Shown: positions 42,501-58,232, numbered from the stretch's first letter. The stretch: 64,000 nt of DNA from Sarcocystis neurona (GCA_000727475.1 KL647311.1:306073-370072); one strand, 5' to 3'. Made by a program: numbers and translations. The notes: a model not told the origin generated them from the sequence alone.

Positions 42501-45500
42501 CGTGCAGGACGCAGCAGCAGCAGCAAATGGAGAGGAAGACTGGGTCGCAGCAGCAGCGGCAGCAGCAGAGGATTACCTCTGGCAAGAGAGACAGGGAGGT
42601 GCTGCAGCAGGAAGAGAGACGTTTCAACGAGAAAAATGCGCTGCAGCAGCCAAACGCGCGGCCGCTGGACGGGGAGGAGCAGCAACAGCAGCAGTCGAAC
42701 CCGCAGCACCGGGAGGATCAGCAGCGGCAGGTCCGGCAACAGCAGCGCAGGATCGACAGCAAGACGCGCATGCAATGGGGACAAGAACAGCAGCAAGGGG
42801 AAGCAGCCTGGAGAGGAAAAGAAGAAGTCGAGAAGGAGAAGAAGAAGGAAGGGGAGGAGACGCCAGAACAGCAGCAGTGCGGAGAGGAGCTTCTGCAGCA
42901 CAGGAGCAGGGGTACTTGGCAGCAGAGGGGAAAGAGCCGGACGCAGACTTGCGATGGAGTTTGAGCGGCAGCGAAGCACGTGGCGCTGGTGAAGCTGCTA
43001 CGAGAGAAGCGGTGCAGGACGGTCGCTTGCTGCGTTGCAGCAGGAGTCACGAGCCAACAGCAGGAGCAGCAGCAAAAGCAGCAGGTAGAGCGGACGCCGC
43101 GGGAGCTGCAGCAGCGGCAGGGGGGAGGGGGGCAGAGAAGGGCGACATTGACGCACGTGAAGAAGCAGCGGCAGCACCTCGGAGAGACGAGGAACAGCAG
43201 CAGCAGCAGAAAGGGAAGACGACGGGCAGCTTGCTGCTGCAGGGCAAGGAGGTGCAGGAAAAGGAAAAGGAGAAAGGCTATCTGAGAAGCGATGCTGGGG
43301 AGTTGCAAGGAGAAGAAGAAGCAGCAGCAATAAAAGCTGCTGTGGAGGCAGCCGCTGGTGCTGGCGTTTTGGCGAAGCAAAAGAAGAGCGCCAATAGAGC
43401 AGCTGCGGCGGAGGACTGTGCCACCACGCGGATGCCTCAGCAACAGCAGCAGGCGACAGCAGCAGCAGCAGATGCACCAAGGAAAACAGACCGTCCGCAA
43501 CTGCAGCAGCAGCAGCCCCGCTTGCCGCTCCTGCAGCATCTCAAGCTTCTCACGTAAGGTGCAGCAGCAGCAGCGGTAGCAGCACCCGCGTTCCTGCGCA
43601 TCGCACGAAACAGCGCTGAACCTCACATACGCAGATGCTGTTTCTGCGTATCTGTGTGGATACACACATAGATATATGGGCGTATCTCTCTCTATATATA
43701 CATAGATGTATATATATATATATTACCTGTATATATATATATGTAATATGTATGCATATATTCTCTTTGTTTCTCTCTCTCTCTCTTTATATATATATAT
43801 ATATTCATATATATATTTACACATATATATAAGCGCACCCCTTCTCTCTCTGTATACATATATATATATATGTAATATGTATGCATATATTCTCTTTGTT
43901 TCTCTCTCTCTCTATATATATACATTTATATATATATATATTTACACATATATATATATGTAATATGTATGCATATATTCTCTTTGTTTCTCTCTCTCTA
44001 TATATATATATACATTTATATATATATATATATATTTACACATATATATATGTAATATGTATGCATATACTCTCTTTGTTTCTCTCTCCATATATATACA
44101 TATATATATGTATATGTATCTGCGTATCTTTCTCTCTCTCTCTCTCTGTATATATATATATATATATATATACGTATACTACCTGCGCAAGGCTTCTCTT
44201 TCTCCGTACATATATATGTGTGTATAAATCCTGTCTTAATATATATATATATATATCGTGTGTGTGTGTGGGCAGAGAGAGAGAGAGGCACAGATGGATA
44301 GAGAGGAATGTGAAGAGAAGCAGCACAGACCCACCAATCTGCCGAGGCGCAGGTGTCCTGCAACGAGTCGCTTTCCACACAGAAATACACAAGCCAGTAG
44401 GGAGACGGAGACGGGGAGAAGAGGAGGAATATATGCGCGTGATTCATACGTGTAGGTGGATAGTTATATGTGTATACCCGAGTCTTTCTTCACACACAGA
44501 TGAATACGCAAATATATATATATATACACAGAGAGAGCTAGAGAAAAAGGAAACGGTGAAGAGCTGCGCTTCACCTCTATGTGCGTTCAGGTATGTGCAT
44601 ATGTATACATTTATATAAATATCCACGTGCTGGTGGGTCGCATGCATCTCGTTTTCCCCTTGCTGCTGCTGCGAACTGCTGCTGCTGTTCCTGCTGTCTC
44701 TCCCTCTGTCTCTCTTTTCTTGCTTTCTTGTTTGTTACTTGGACTGCTTCGTCGCTTCTTCTTCTTCGCCAACTGCGCTGCTTTTCTTCTTTACAGTGCT
44801 GCTGCTGCTGCCGCTTTTCTGGTCGTTCTCCGTCCTCCTCTGCGGTGCGGCGCCCGCTCTTCCAGTTTCCCCGCTCCCGCTGATTCTCCGGCATACATCC
44901 GGAAGCAGCTCTGCATGCACTTCTTTCTTCGAAGAAGTGGGGACCTTCTTCCCTCTTGAGACACGACTCTCTTCTCTGTCCATACATGTATATTTATATC
45001 TGCCCTCCTCCCGCTTTCTCTGTTCATTTCCCTCCTTCTTTTCTTTTCTTGCCTTGTCGATACCCTCTTCTTCTCTTCTTCAGCAATATCCTCTCCTTCT
45101 CGGCATTCTTCTTCTCTATCTGTCCGCGGTATTCTTCTTCGTTTTCTCGCTGCTCTGCTGCTTCCCGTCTTCTTCGTTTGCTGTTAATCTGCTTCTTCGT
45201 TCTCTTCTTCTTCTTTCCTTTCTATCGGTCCGCTTCGCTTCGCGCATGCTGCCTTCATACCGACCATCCTCTTCCGTTTCCCTTCCTGCCCCTCTTCTTC
45301 GCTGTCTTCCCCTCTTTGCCTTCTTCATATTCTTCCGAGTAATCCGCTGCTTGACCTGCCGAACGCACTTCTCGCTTTTTGTCTCCTCGTCTTCCGTCTC
45401 CGCTGGACGCATGCGCGAAGAAGTGCTGCAGCGCCCGTGTGTGCTGCTGCAGTGTGCTCGAGTTCCACTCTTCTGACTGCTGCTGCTGCACGCCCGGGGA

Positions 45501-48500
45501 ATTTCTACTCTTCTTCTTCATCTTCGCCTTCTTCCCCGCTGTTTCTTCCTCTTCTTCGCTTCTTCTCCTCTCCTTTATGCACGTCTTTGGGGAGCAAAAC
45601 GTTATTATTTCTTCTTCTGTTCCCCTCTCTTTTATCGTCGTGACTCACTCATATACATATATTTGTGCTTTATATGTACTCATATATATCCTCCCTGCCT
45701 CATTCTCTATACATCTCTATATTCTATGTGTACTCTCCCCATATAGGTAAACTATCGCGTGTACATATATATATATATATATGAATATCCTCCCTGCCTC
45801 AGTCTCTATGTGTCCTGTCCGCATGCGGGTGAACTGATATATGTGTATGTATATATTCCCTGCCCCCTGGGTAGCTCTGTCTCTTTCTTCATATATGTAC
45901 TTAATGTGAACTGCCCCGATCTCTCCTTTTCTCCCTGCTGGCCTTTGCTTTGCTAAAAAAATGGCAGAACCCGGCGCAGAAGGAGACACGCGCCAGAGCT
46001 CGACGAAGAAACGCTCAAGACCCTGCAGCAAATCTTCAACAGACAGCAGCAGCAAGTTATCGACAACATTAAAACATTCGAAGAAGAAGTTGTCCTTCCT
46101 TTATTGGGTCTAGGCCAATATATGAGCAGTACGAATACACCCGTATACATATATGCATATATGTGCTTCTCTCTCTCTGTGAAGATCTTCTCCTTCTCTT
46201 ACGAGGTCTAGGCCAATATATGAGCAGCACGAATATACATATATATATATATCTAAAGATGTTCTTCTTCCTTTACGAGGTCTAGGCCAATATATATGAG
46301 GAGTACGAATATACTTGTATATACGTATGAATGCTTCTCTCTCTCTGTGTGTAGAAATTATCCCTTCCCTACGAGGTCTAGGCCGATACATACGAGCGGC
46401 ACGAACACACATGCATGCACATATATACGTGTATATGCTTGTCCATCTCCGTGAAGAAATTCCCCTTCCTTTACGAGGTCTAGGGCACTCTACACGAGCC
46501 GTACGAATGTCTACATGTATTTATATATGCGTAGGAGTACACAGAAATATATATATATATATTTGTCTGTCTGTGGATATACATACACCTATGCATATAC
46601 TCTGCATGCATAGCTGTAAATGTTCTTACCTGCATATATAAAGAAATAGATGCATATGTACATCTCTGTACGGGCGCACATATATATATATATATTACTT
46701 ATAATATATATATGTATTACCATTTAGATAGCAATATAGAGAAGTATATACCCATACATACGTCTCTGTACCGCTATACATGTGTAGAGACGTACGTGTA
46801 TTTACACATATATATATGCATACATACATATGTATATATACATTCATACATATATATGTATATATACATGCATATATATATATATATACACATATGATTT
46901 GTTATTCGCATATACGTATGTATACATACGTTTCTGTGCCGCTATATATATATATATATATATGTGTACGTGTCTAGTTCGTGTGCATACATACGTGCAT
47001 ATGTATATATGTGCGTTTTTATTTGCATATAAATGTACGTGTATACCTCCCTGTACGCCTGTAGATCTATACACGCATATAGGTATGTATATCTACGGGG
47101 ATGTTGTACTAGGATTCGACATGTGATGTCTGCTCTTGCTGTTATCTGCGCTGTTTTCTGCTGCTGCAGCTGCTGCTTCTTCTTCCTTCTGTTCTGCGTT
47201 CTTCGCCTCTCCTGCTGTCTCCTGCTGCTGCCGCTGCTGCTACTTTTGTCTTGTTGCTGTTTCCCTCTCTGGTGTGCCGCTGCTACCCGCTTCTGCTGCT
47301 TCTCGGCACGTTGCTGCTTTCTCCGCTGCCGCTGTTTTGCTGTTGCGGTTTCGTCCTGCCGCTGCTTCTCTGCTCTGCTGCTTCCTCGCCACGTTGCTTC
47401 TTCTTTTGCTGCTGTGGTGTGTGCTGCTGCTGCTGTGTGTGCTGCTGCTGTCTGGTGTGGCAGGAACTCTTTTTAATTTGATCGATTCGAAGGGCACTGG
47501 CGTCATCACTTTCCCTATGTTGAAGCAGTGCGTTTTTCCTCTCGCCCCCAATTTTCTCCGTCTCCGTCTCCGTCCCTTCCAAATTTGTAGAATTTTTTTC
47601 CCCGGTGGACAAATCTCTCTGTCCACCTTCGGCTCGTCTGCTGCTCCGCCCCCTATCCTTTCCACTTCTCTTTCTTTTCTTTGCTCTCTTCTCTGCTTCT
47701 TCTTCTCCGACATTTTTATCTCGTTGCCCGTGTTCGAGGCTTATACAACACCACTGCAATGCAGTCTACATGTGTATATTTATATATATTTCTCGACTGT
47801 CTAGTCTCTCTCCATATACTCCATTTTGCAGTCTGTCTACATAAAGAGATACATATTCATACACGTATATATATCACCCCGGTTATCTGGTCTCCCCGTA
47901 AATAAATAGGTCACCGCAGTCTGTCTACACACTGCTGTACGTGTATATATATATGTGAAGAGAGAGAGAGACATATATACACATTTACATTTATATTAAT
48001 TTTTCACCCGATTATTTGGTCTCTGCGTATATAGTCCAACGCAGTCTATCTACGCATGGCTGGATACATATATATATATATATATATGGAGAGAGAGATA
48101 TACACGTACCTATATATATATATATGTATATAAAAAATATACACGTACCTATATATATATATATGCATATAAAGACTCATCGGACTGTCTGGGCTCTCCC
48201 TATATATCCATATATATAGATTATACATATAATATATATGTATATATACATATATGTATCCCTGTATGGACGTGAAGGCATGCGAGTCATGTGTACATAT
48301 ATATGTATATATATATGCGCATATATACGAATTTGTGTGCGTGTACGTATATGCGAACATTTTCATGTAAACACATTTATGTATATACATCATATATATA
48401 TATGCATATGCATAAAATATATATATGTATATGTGCGTATAAATTGTAAAATTACATATATCCATATATTTATATAGATGAGCGATGCCCATATATTTAT

Positions 48501-51500
48501 ATAGGTGATTCGTAAGTAATGGCGCTGGTTTTGACTGCTTGTGATGGAGAAGCCTGCTGGGAGTGACGGCGTGGCCTGCAGATATTGGGCGGGACGGTTG
48601 GTGCTGCGCTGGCGAGACGAGGAGGCGGCAGGACAGGACGAGACGAAGGAAGAACAGGGACAAGGCGGGGACGGAAGAGGAGGAGACGCGACGGGTGGAA
48701 GAGCAGCAAACGAAGAAACAGAAGAGGAAGGGAGAGGAGGAGCAGCAGCAGCAGCGAGCAGCAGCAGCGACGAGGAGCTGCAGCAGCTTTGTTTTCCTCT
48801 GCAGAAAGGCAGTGTTATTAACTTCTTCAACGTTGTCAAGCAGCCGGACGTGGATTATATCACTCCCGAAGATTTCCGGCCGTGGATTGAAGGTAGATGT
48901 GTTGCCGAGGTTCCTCAACATTTCCCCCACCGCCAGCAGGAACCAGGGGCATTAGTCATGCATATAAATATACGGACGTATGTAAACTTGTGCGCACACA
49001 CGTATATAGTAGACGCATATATATACATATATATATATGTATATATATGTACATACATATACATCTCTATATATATGTATATGCTTACGTGACTGTCCAC
49101 ATACACGTATACGCACAGAAGGACATATATATGTGTACACATGACTCGCATGTCTTCACGCCCATGCCGGGACATATAGACAATAGATGCCTAATGTATT
49201 TATATATATGTGGAGGGAATAGATAATAGCAGATACTGCTGCTAAGGGTGTTGCTGCTGTGTTGCTGCCGCGCTTGGACTGCTGCTCTTGCTGCTGCTGC
49301 TGCTGCTTTCGCTACTATCGCGGCGGCTTCTGTTGTCTTGTTGCTCTTGCTGCTGTTCCCTCCTCCTGCTGCTGCCCTTCCACTTTCTCCGGGCTCTGCA
49401 ACTCTTTCTGCTGCTCTCCCTTCCCGCGTCTTCCCCTTCGTCTGCAGAGCAGAGGCCGTTGCTGCTGCTCCTCCGAGCCCCCACCACCTGCTGCTGCTGT
49501 CTCACGCTGGCTGTGTGGCCGTGAGCGTCGGGCTGCTGCGACTGCAGCTGCCGCTGCTGCACCTGCTATTTCTCCTTCTGCTGCCTCTGGCTGCTGCGAC
49601 GGCCGCTGTTGCTGCTGCTGCGGCGGCGGCTGCCGAAGACAGTGCTGCCGCAGTGGTTCGTTTGATTGCCCACTGCCGCTGCTGTTGCGCCTGCGCATGT
49701 GTTTTTCCGGCGATCGACAGTGCGGCCCGCTGCAGCAACGCACAGCCCTCCCACGATGACAACAGTGGCTTCTTCTTTTCCTTCACAGCCGAAGCCCTGC
49801 CACGTCATAGGTGTACATATATGAATTATCAATCCACATACATTTCTATGCATATATGTATAAATATATGTATGTATATGTATATGTATGTATGTGTATA
49901 TATACGTATATATATGTATATACACGTATATATATGTGTATACATATATATATGTATATACACGTATATATATGTATATACATATATATATATATATGTA
50001 TATGTATACATACAAATGTGTGTATGTATGTAAGTACGTATATTGATATTATGTGTATATACGTGTACGCACATGGGTATATATATGTATGTGTATATAT
50101 ATATATACAGATGTGTGTGGGTATGTAAGTACGTATATATATATGTATGTAAATGTGTATACTTGCGTATGTGTATGTAGGTATATGTAGCTGTGTGTAT
50201 ACTTGTATATGTTTATATGTTTATATGGATATAGCGCACGTAGGGGACAGATGAGCGGAGCGCGCGCAGAGCAGCCACATCAGAAGCGGAGGGGGGGGAC
50301 GGAGCAGCAGCAGATTTGTAGGAGGACGCGCATGCGGAAACGAAGCACCAGCAGCAGCAGCAGGAGAGGAGGACGGGCGGCGGGTCTCTGCTGATAAACG
50401 GGAAGAAGAAATAGAAGAAGCGAGACAGCAGCAGCAACAGCAGCAGCAGAGCGACGTGCACGCCCCGCAGCAGCAGCAGTGTGCCCTGTAGAGGGAGAGG
50501 CAGAAGCGGCAATGGGAGGAGGGACAGAGATACTTTCCTCTTCTGTCTATTCCCAAGTACTTCTCTCGTTAGCTGCGAAGTTGTCGGAGAAATAATTTAT
50601 GTGCATGCGAAGAAGAAGTAGCTGCCGCAGGACAGAGAGAGAGAGACGGCGGCTCGGCGCAGCACCGTGGCACGCCTCACCTGCGGACTACCGGGCGGTG
50701 TCTGCGCACGCAGGGAGAAGAAGCAGCGGCAGCAGCAGGAGAAAAGTAGGGAGTGAAGGCGAGGAGGAACAGAGCAGCAGCTGGGAAGTGAGAAGCAGCA
50801 GCAGCAGGAAAAGTAGGAAGAGAGAGGAGGAAGAGAGCAGCAGCTGGAAAGAGAGAAGCAGCAGCAGCAGCAGGGGGAAGTGTAGAAGGAGAAGGGGGAA
50901 GAGAAACAGAGCAGCAAGGGGGAGGCAAACGGTGCACGGGCCGCCTGCGTTTGCATGCGCAGAAGAGAAAGAAAAGGGCGTCGGTTCTCGTCTACAGGAG
51001 TGTACAAAGATCCCCAGCAGCGGCCACCACCAGCCCCTGCTGCTGTTGCTTGTGACTCGTGCTGCTGCAGCTGTTGCTGCGTCCCTCTCTTTGCTGCTGC
51101 TCCTGCTGCCTGCGTCTCTTGACTTACGCTGCTGCTGCTTCACTTTTCTTCGTTACTTTTGCTGTTGCTGCTGCGTCACTTTCCTTCACTACTGCTGCTG
51201 CTGCTGCTTTGTCAGCTTTCTTTGCTGTTGCGGCTGTTGCTGCGTACTTGCAGAGGTGCTGCACCGGGCTCCGGACATGGCGTTCCTTACGGAGCCATCT
51301 GCTGCTGAATTTGCCACTCGTTACGGTACGCCACTACGCAGCAGGAGCAGCAGCAGCAGAAGAGTAAAGCTCTGCCTCCACGTTTGTTCCGTGCAGGTCT
51401 GCGACTTTTTTGCATGAGATACGTCTCTGCTTCTGCGGCGGCAGAAAGAATTTGGCCCCGTTGCTGCCGTGGGGTCGTCGCATTCTGCCGAGCCAGCAGA

Positions 51501-54500
51501 TCCTCGCCGCTGCTGCTCCTTCTTCACGCAGGAAACTCTTCCCCCGTTGCGCTGCAGGCCTGCCTCTCTGCTGTCGTGCATTCTCTGCTCTGCAAGTGGG
51601 AAAGCGTCTCTTCCTTCTTTTCCTGCAGGCTGCTGCTGCAGCGCTCTGTGCAGGTGTCCCTCTTCGCCGTTTGCTGCTGTGTAGACACCCGTGTCTACTC
51701 GCTCATCTGCTGCTGCTAGTGCCACTGCAGGTTGTGGGGTAACGACTGGACACGCGTGTCTCTCTGGCTGCTGCAAGTCGTTCCTCCCTGCGTTGTTCGC
51801 CGTGTTGCTGCTGCTGTTTCGCTGCCAACCGAAGGTGTACGCATGCGCGTTCTCCGCCCCTCTGCAGCGGCTGCTGCTCCTCTCTTTCAGCAGCTGCTGC
51901 TGCTTACCTTGCGCAACTGCTGCTGCTGCTGCCTGCTCATGTTGCTGCCGTCGGTGGGGCAGCTTCGACTGCAGCCCACAGCAGCGTTTTGCCGTGTGCA
52001 TCCTCTTGTCCGCTCGCATGAGAATCAGCCTTCTTTTCCTCGAGAACGCTTTCCCGGAGGTAGACGCTGCCGCGTCCGTCGCGTGTCTCTCCCACTGCCC
52101 CGCTGCTGCTGCTATCGTACTCCTGCTGACACTCCCTCCTGTCCTGCTGCTGCTGCTGCTGATCAGACCACACAACCCCCGGAGTGCTGCTGCTGTAGAC
52201 GCGCCGGTGCTGCTGCAGCTGTGAAGCTGCTGACACTTCTCCCACTGCAGCGTCTGCTGCAGTTTATCGCTCCTGCCTCTCTTCTGCTGTTAAGACGTGC
52301 TGTTGTGCTGTCCTCGACTCGCACTGCCGTGCTGCTGTTGCTGCGCGTTGGTGCGTTGTATCTCCATCCCCCTTGCTGCTGCTGCTGCTTCTCCTGCTGC
52401 GGTGGCTGCCTGCTGCTGCGGTGCTCGCTTGATGCTGCGGTACCTGCCTGCTGCTGCGGTACCTGCCTGCTGCTGCGGTGCCTGCCTGCTGCTGCTGCCC
52501 TACACTTTTGCGGTTCACCGCAGTTTCCGCATCTGCTGCTGCTGCTGTTTCTACTGCTGCCATTGCTGCTGTTGCAGTGGACTCGGTCATTGCGCGGATA
52601 ATGTTCGAGGTTGACACAGAGGACCAGGGACGCATCACCTTCAAGGTGAGACTCCGCATGCAGCAGCTCTTCCTCTTCTTCTCTTTCTCTTCCTTGTCGC
52701 GACCTTCGCAGTGGCGCGCCTCGAAGACTTTGTTCTTTGCAGCGTCCCTTCCTACGGTATCTTCAAAACACGTGGCGGAAGGGGCGGCAGCAGCCTTCGT
52801 TTCCCCTCCTCTTTCTCTGTCTTTGCCAGATTCTCTCTGTCTCCTGCAGGCTGCTCTGCGCCTCTTCTCTCTTTCTCCCTTTGCAACTGCAGCAGCACGT
52901 TCTCCCCAAGAGACTTCATTTTCCTCTCTTTTCGTCTGTGGACAGCACTCCGTGTGCCTTTCCCTCTCTTCCTTCCTTATTGAGTCCCCGTAGAAGAGGA
53001 GGAGGAGGAGGAGCCGTCCTCCTCTGTCCCTCTCCACGTCTTCCCTTCTTTGCTCTGCCTGCCCAGGTCTGTCGATGTTCTCTCATCACTGTCTCCCTCC
53101 CTCTGCTGCTGCGGTATCTCTTCCTCGCCCCCGATACATTCCTCGAACCGCCCTCAACAGCCGCAGCCAAATGTAAGACTTGTTCCACCCCCGAGCAGCG
53201 CCGTCTCCCCCCCGCTGCAGCGCGCGCGTGTCTCTGTGTCTCCTTCCAAGAGACGGTGACTTCTCCGCAAAAGAAGCACACACACACACACATACACACT
53301 TTTCGCTACACGAAAGAAGGACAAAATGGAGAAATTGCCAGTTTCCTCCGCAGAGGAGACGCGGCCAGGGAAAGAAAAGCGCTCGTGTCTCTAGGCCCCC
53401 CCCCCCCCCGTCTTGCCCCCGCCGTGTTGCTTCTCGACTCTACCTCGGCGGCGCACACTGCGTCAAGAGAGAGTCTACACGCCGAAGGCTGCGGCGCTGC
53501 TGCTGCTGCTGTTGCGCCGCTCTGGGGAGACAGCGGAAAACAGAGAAAAAAGAGAGAGACACAGAGACAGAGAAACAAAGATAGGAAAGGACAGAGACTT
53601 CCTTGGTGCGCGTCTGCCTTCTCGCCCGCTGCTACTGCTGCAGCGCGGCGCCCCCGGTGGATGGATCGCAGCTTGCTGCCCCTGAGTCTCACACATATAC
53701 ACATAAAAGTGTCCCACACACACAGAGAGACGCAGAGACACACACAGAAAGAGAGAAAGACGTAAACAACGGGATAGCGGGGCAGAGGTATAAAGACAGA
53801 GACGTGGCTACGTAGAGAAAGACAGAGACGCAGATGTACGCAGCAGAGAGCGAGACAGCTGCTAAGAGACAGAGAGAGAGGAGAGGGACGCGCAACACAG
53901 ACAGAGAGAGGGAGAGAAGAAGCGGTAGATATTATTCGCATCGCCTTTACTTGGGGCGTACTTGGTGTCCTTTTCGGTGGGGCGGGAGAGTCGCGCCGCG
54001 CGTCTCCGTCTCCGGAAGTGCGGTGGCAGCAGCCGTCTCCCTGCTGCCTGCGCCGCTTGCTTTGCTGCAGTTCTCGGGGGCACTGCGGCTGTCTGCGGCT
54101 CTCCTTCTCCTTCACAGAGAGGAACAGAGGCACAATCGAAGTTTGTCATGTGTCGGCGTGCCGCTGCCCCTGCAAACGTATGCAAATAGAGCAGCTCTCT
54201 ACGTCTCTCTAACTTTTTCTCGCTATGTGTGTGTGTGTGTGTCGCCACGTCTCCCTCTTCTGTGTCTCCGTCGCTCGCTGCGTGTCTACTTCTCTCTTTC
54301 TGTCTCTCTGTCTTTCTTCTACCTTCGCCTCTCTCTGTCTCCTTTCTCTCTCTCGACGGTCTCTTTGCTGGCCTCTCCCTGTGTCTACCCATCTGCCTCG
54401 AGGTGTGTGTCTCTGTGTCTACGTGTCTTGACGTCTCCCTCTCTCTCTGCCTTCCTCGCTGTCTCTCTCTCTCTCTGTGTCTACCCCTCTGTCTCTGTGT

Positions 54501-57500
54501 CTGTCTCTGTGTGTCTACCTTTCTCTTTCTGTCTCTCTGTCTCCCTCTCCTTCTCTCTATCTCCCTGTCTACTCTAAATCTCTCCATCTTCCTCTCTCTT
54601 CTCTCTCTGTCTCTCTGTGTATATATCTACCTCTCCCCCTCTGTGTATGTGTCTACCTCTCCCCCTCTGTGTATATATCTACCTCTACCCCTCTGTGTAT
54701 GTGTCTACCTCTCCCCCTCTGTGTATGTGTCTACCTCTCCCCCTCTGTGTATATATATCTACCTCCCCCTCTGTGTATATATATCTACCACTCCCCCTCT
54801 GTGTATGTGTCTACCCCTCCCTCTTGTGTGTGTTCTTGTCTTTCTCTCTGTGTGTATGTGCGTGCCTCTTCTCTCCTAACGTGCGTGTCTACCTCGCTCG
54901 CTGTGTCTTCCTGTCTTTCTCTCTGTGTTGTATGTACCTCCTCGCTCTCTGTGTCTCTGTGTATCTGCCTGTGTGTCTCCCTCTCTTTGTGTGTGCGTAT
55001 ATCAACTTCTCTGCGTTTTCTGTGTCTACCTCTCTCTGTCTATATCTCTGTCTCACTCTTTTTTTGTCTACCTGTCCCTCTCCATGTACTTCTTCTCTCT
55101 GTCTATATATATACATATATATATATATATCTCTCTCCCCGCCCTCTATATGTATCTCCCTCTTCTGTCTATATGTGTCTCCTCTGCCTCTCTCTCTCTG
55201 TCCATATCTTTCTCTCTCTCTGTCTGTCGACATATGTGCCTCTATCCGCATGCCTATATCTCTCTGTCTGTGTGTCTGTCTCTGTATGTACAAGTACCTC
55301 CGTCTCCTCTTCCCTTCTGTGTCCGCGATGTGTCTCTCTCTTCTTCTCTCTGTCTCGTCTCCCTGTCTTTCTCTCTATCTGTCACTATATGTGTCGCTTT
55401 CTCTCTCTCTCTGTGTGTTGGTATCTGTCTTTGCGTGTCTCTCTCTCTCTGTGCGTCTCCTACGTCTCCGAATCTCTCTTGCGTTCTTCTGTTTGTGAAT
55501 TCGTTTAGCTGTTGCTTCTTCGCCTTCTCTTTATCTTTTCTCTCTGTATACGTCTCCGTGTCTCTCTGTCTCTCGTCTTTCTCTCTCTCTGTGTGTGTGT
55601 CTCAACACTGCGCCAGAGAAAAAGGAGTGGAAATTATAGTATAGTGTTCGCGGCGCGTGTGTCTCGTCCCACGCAGCAGCATTGAACCGGCTTTTCTTTG
55701 CTGTTGTCTCCCTTGCCTGTGCTGCAGGCGCTTAAGCGCAGCTGTCTCGTAGATGTCTGGCGGACTCTCAGCCCCGCCGTGGAACTCAGCGTCATACGCA
55801 GATTCTTCAGGTAAAAAATGCTTCCTTCTACTTCGTTCTTAGTAGATAACGCGTTCTTCTGCTTTCTTCTTCGTACACAACTTTCTCTGCTTTCTTCTCC
55901 GCTGCTGGTGACTCGGCCTCCCTCTCCACAAAACAAGGGTTCATCAGCGTAGACCATATTATCTGTCAGTCTATCTATGCATATATATATATGTCTGATT
56001 ATATATCTATATATGTATAGAAGTATCTACTTATGTATCTATTAATATATATAGATATATATGTGCGGTACGTGAGTGGCTCTTCGTCTCGCAGTCTACG
56101 ACCACACCTACATATATATATATGTGCGGATGTATATATATATTAACATATATATATGAACATATATTTTTGTACTTCTGTGTACATATATGTGTGGTAT
56201 GTAACTGTATGTGTTTGAGACTCCTGCAGGATCTACATATGTATCTATAGACGTATATATGTATATGTATACATATACATGTACAGAGTATAAAGGTGCT
56301 TACGTATGTATCTACACATGTATATATATACTTGCGCCTGTCTGTAGTAATATACGCAGATTTGTATTTGGAAAGGGAATCTATGTGTCTGAAAGTACCG
56401 CGCTATCGATCTGTCTATCTACCTATACACACGTATGTATGAATAGTTTGTGAAAGTGTTGATACGTATATATATGTGTGTAGAAATGTATTTAGATTCA
56501 TATTTGTACGTACTGGTCGATAAATATTACTGCGTGAAGATGAGGGATGGAGGTCTGTGTTATAGAGTACCGCCATATATATATATTTATGTGTTCTTAT
56601 ATATACATGGGTAGAGCTTACGTGGACATAGAGAGAGATAGGTAGGTAGATGTGTATGGATAGAAAGAGCTACCTCGCGCCGTCTGTTTCCCTACAAACG
56701 TGTCACCCCCCTGTGTAAATGTATATGTTTACATATATATAGGAATATTTGTGCTCACTCATATATATAGGTGTAGAAATGTACACGTGTATGTATATGT
56801 ATATATATATATATATATAGGGATATGTGTATCTACATATGTGTATATATATATATATACTTGCGTGTGTAGAAGAGTAGGCTATACGTATATATATATG
56901 TATGTCTGCGTGTCTATATCTGTATATACGTACAGGCGTAGATGTGTTTACTTGCATAAATACATATATATATATATGTATACATATATTCATGTGTTCT
57001 TGTCCGTATATATATGCAGATATACACAACAGAGAGCATCACATACGTAGAACGTGCTCGAAGGATGTTGAAGATCGTCTACTTTCGGGCGTGTGGGTTT
57101 CGACCCGTGAAAGTGAGGCACTTCCCTGTTTCGCTGCTGTTGCTGCCCGTGTTGCGGCAAGACAACTGCTCTGCTTCACATTTCCTCCTCATGCAAGGAA
57201 GCACCTGGTGGTGGAGAACTGCTTCTTCTGTAGAAGCAAGAACTGGTAATATGCGCGTCTTTCTGTGTGTCTACATGTGTACGTAGCTGTTCCTGTCTGG
57301 CCGTCTCTCTCCGCAGGTGTGCAACATACACACTCCATTCTGCGCTGCTGCTGCTGGCGGTGCTGCTGTTGCTGCTGCTGCTTCTTGTGCTGCAGCTACG
57401 AACACTTCTACGTGTTCTACTGCACCTTCCACGCGCTTGACGAAGACGAAGACTTCCTTTTGCACCGCACCGATGTTCGCAGGTAGTACTTCTCCTTCTT

Positions 57501-58200
57501 TGCCCCTCCACCCGAAGGTCTTCTCTTCCTACACATATATGTAGTGGAACACATACACGTGTGCAGAGGAGCGATGTAATAGGCAGGCGTCTCTTCTTCT
57601 CCTTGCACGTGTATGGAAGTTCCTGCGTCTTTTTACGAGGACACAAACTGGGAGATTCGGATGTACACATCCGCGCATCAATGAATCTTTCTACATGTCT
57701 CCTCACTTTTCTGTCTACCCGTATGACTGTGTATGTATCTGTCTCCATCTGCTTCTCTGTATACACGTATGCGTACCTGAATTCGTATATGCCTCTCATA
57801 TATATATATGTATCTCTCTTTGTATATATGTATTCTTGTCCCTCTCTATATGTGCGTTTCTCCCTATATATATTGATCTCTACACGTTTCTATATCTGAG
57901 TTTCTCTCTGTTTATATACGTGTCTCTCTCACTCTTCCTCTATACACATATGTCCGTTTTTCTTTCTCTCCTTCTACATATATCTGTACACGTATGTCTA
58001 TATGTCACTCTCTATATATATCCCTATATATACATGCATATGTACGTCTCTCTCTATATATATATATCTATATATATATGTGTGTATATGGATCTCTTTA
58101 TCTCTACATGTATCTGTATATATGTCTCTCTGTCTCTGTATATATACATATATGTGAATATGCGTCTCTCTATAGATGTATATGTGTGTATGTATGTATG

Positions 58201-58232
<32 letters not shown>

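Noticed and set aside
44739..45476. 245-codon Leu/Phe/Ser/Pro ORF, apparently hydrophobic
   Set aside because: Pyrimidine-rich TTCTTC repeat within PP2A intron 2; no splice sites or conserved sequence.
54229..55644. Long Leu/Ser/Val-rich plus-strand ORFs (up to 343 codons) that resemble membrane proteins
   Set aside because: They come from the CTCTGTGTCTAC repeat, overlap in all three frames, and lie inside a PP2A B'' intron bounded by phase-consistent exons.
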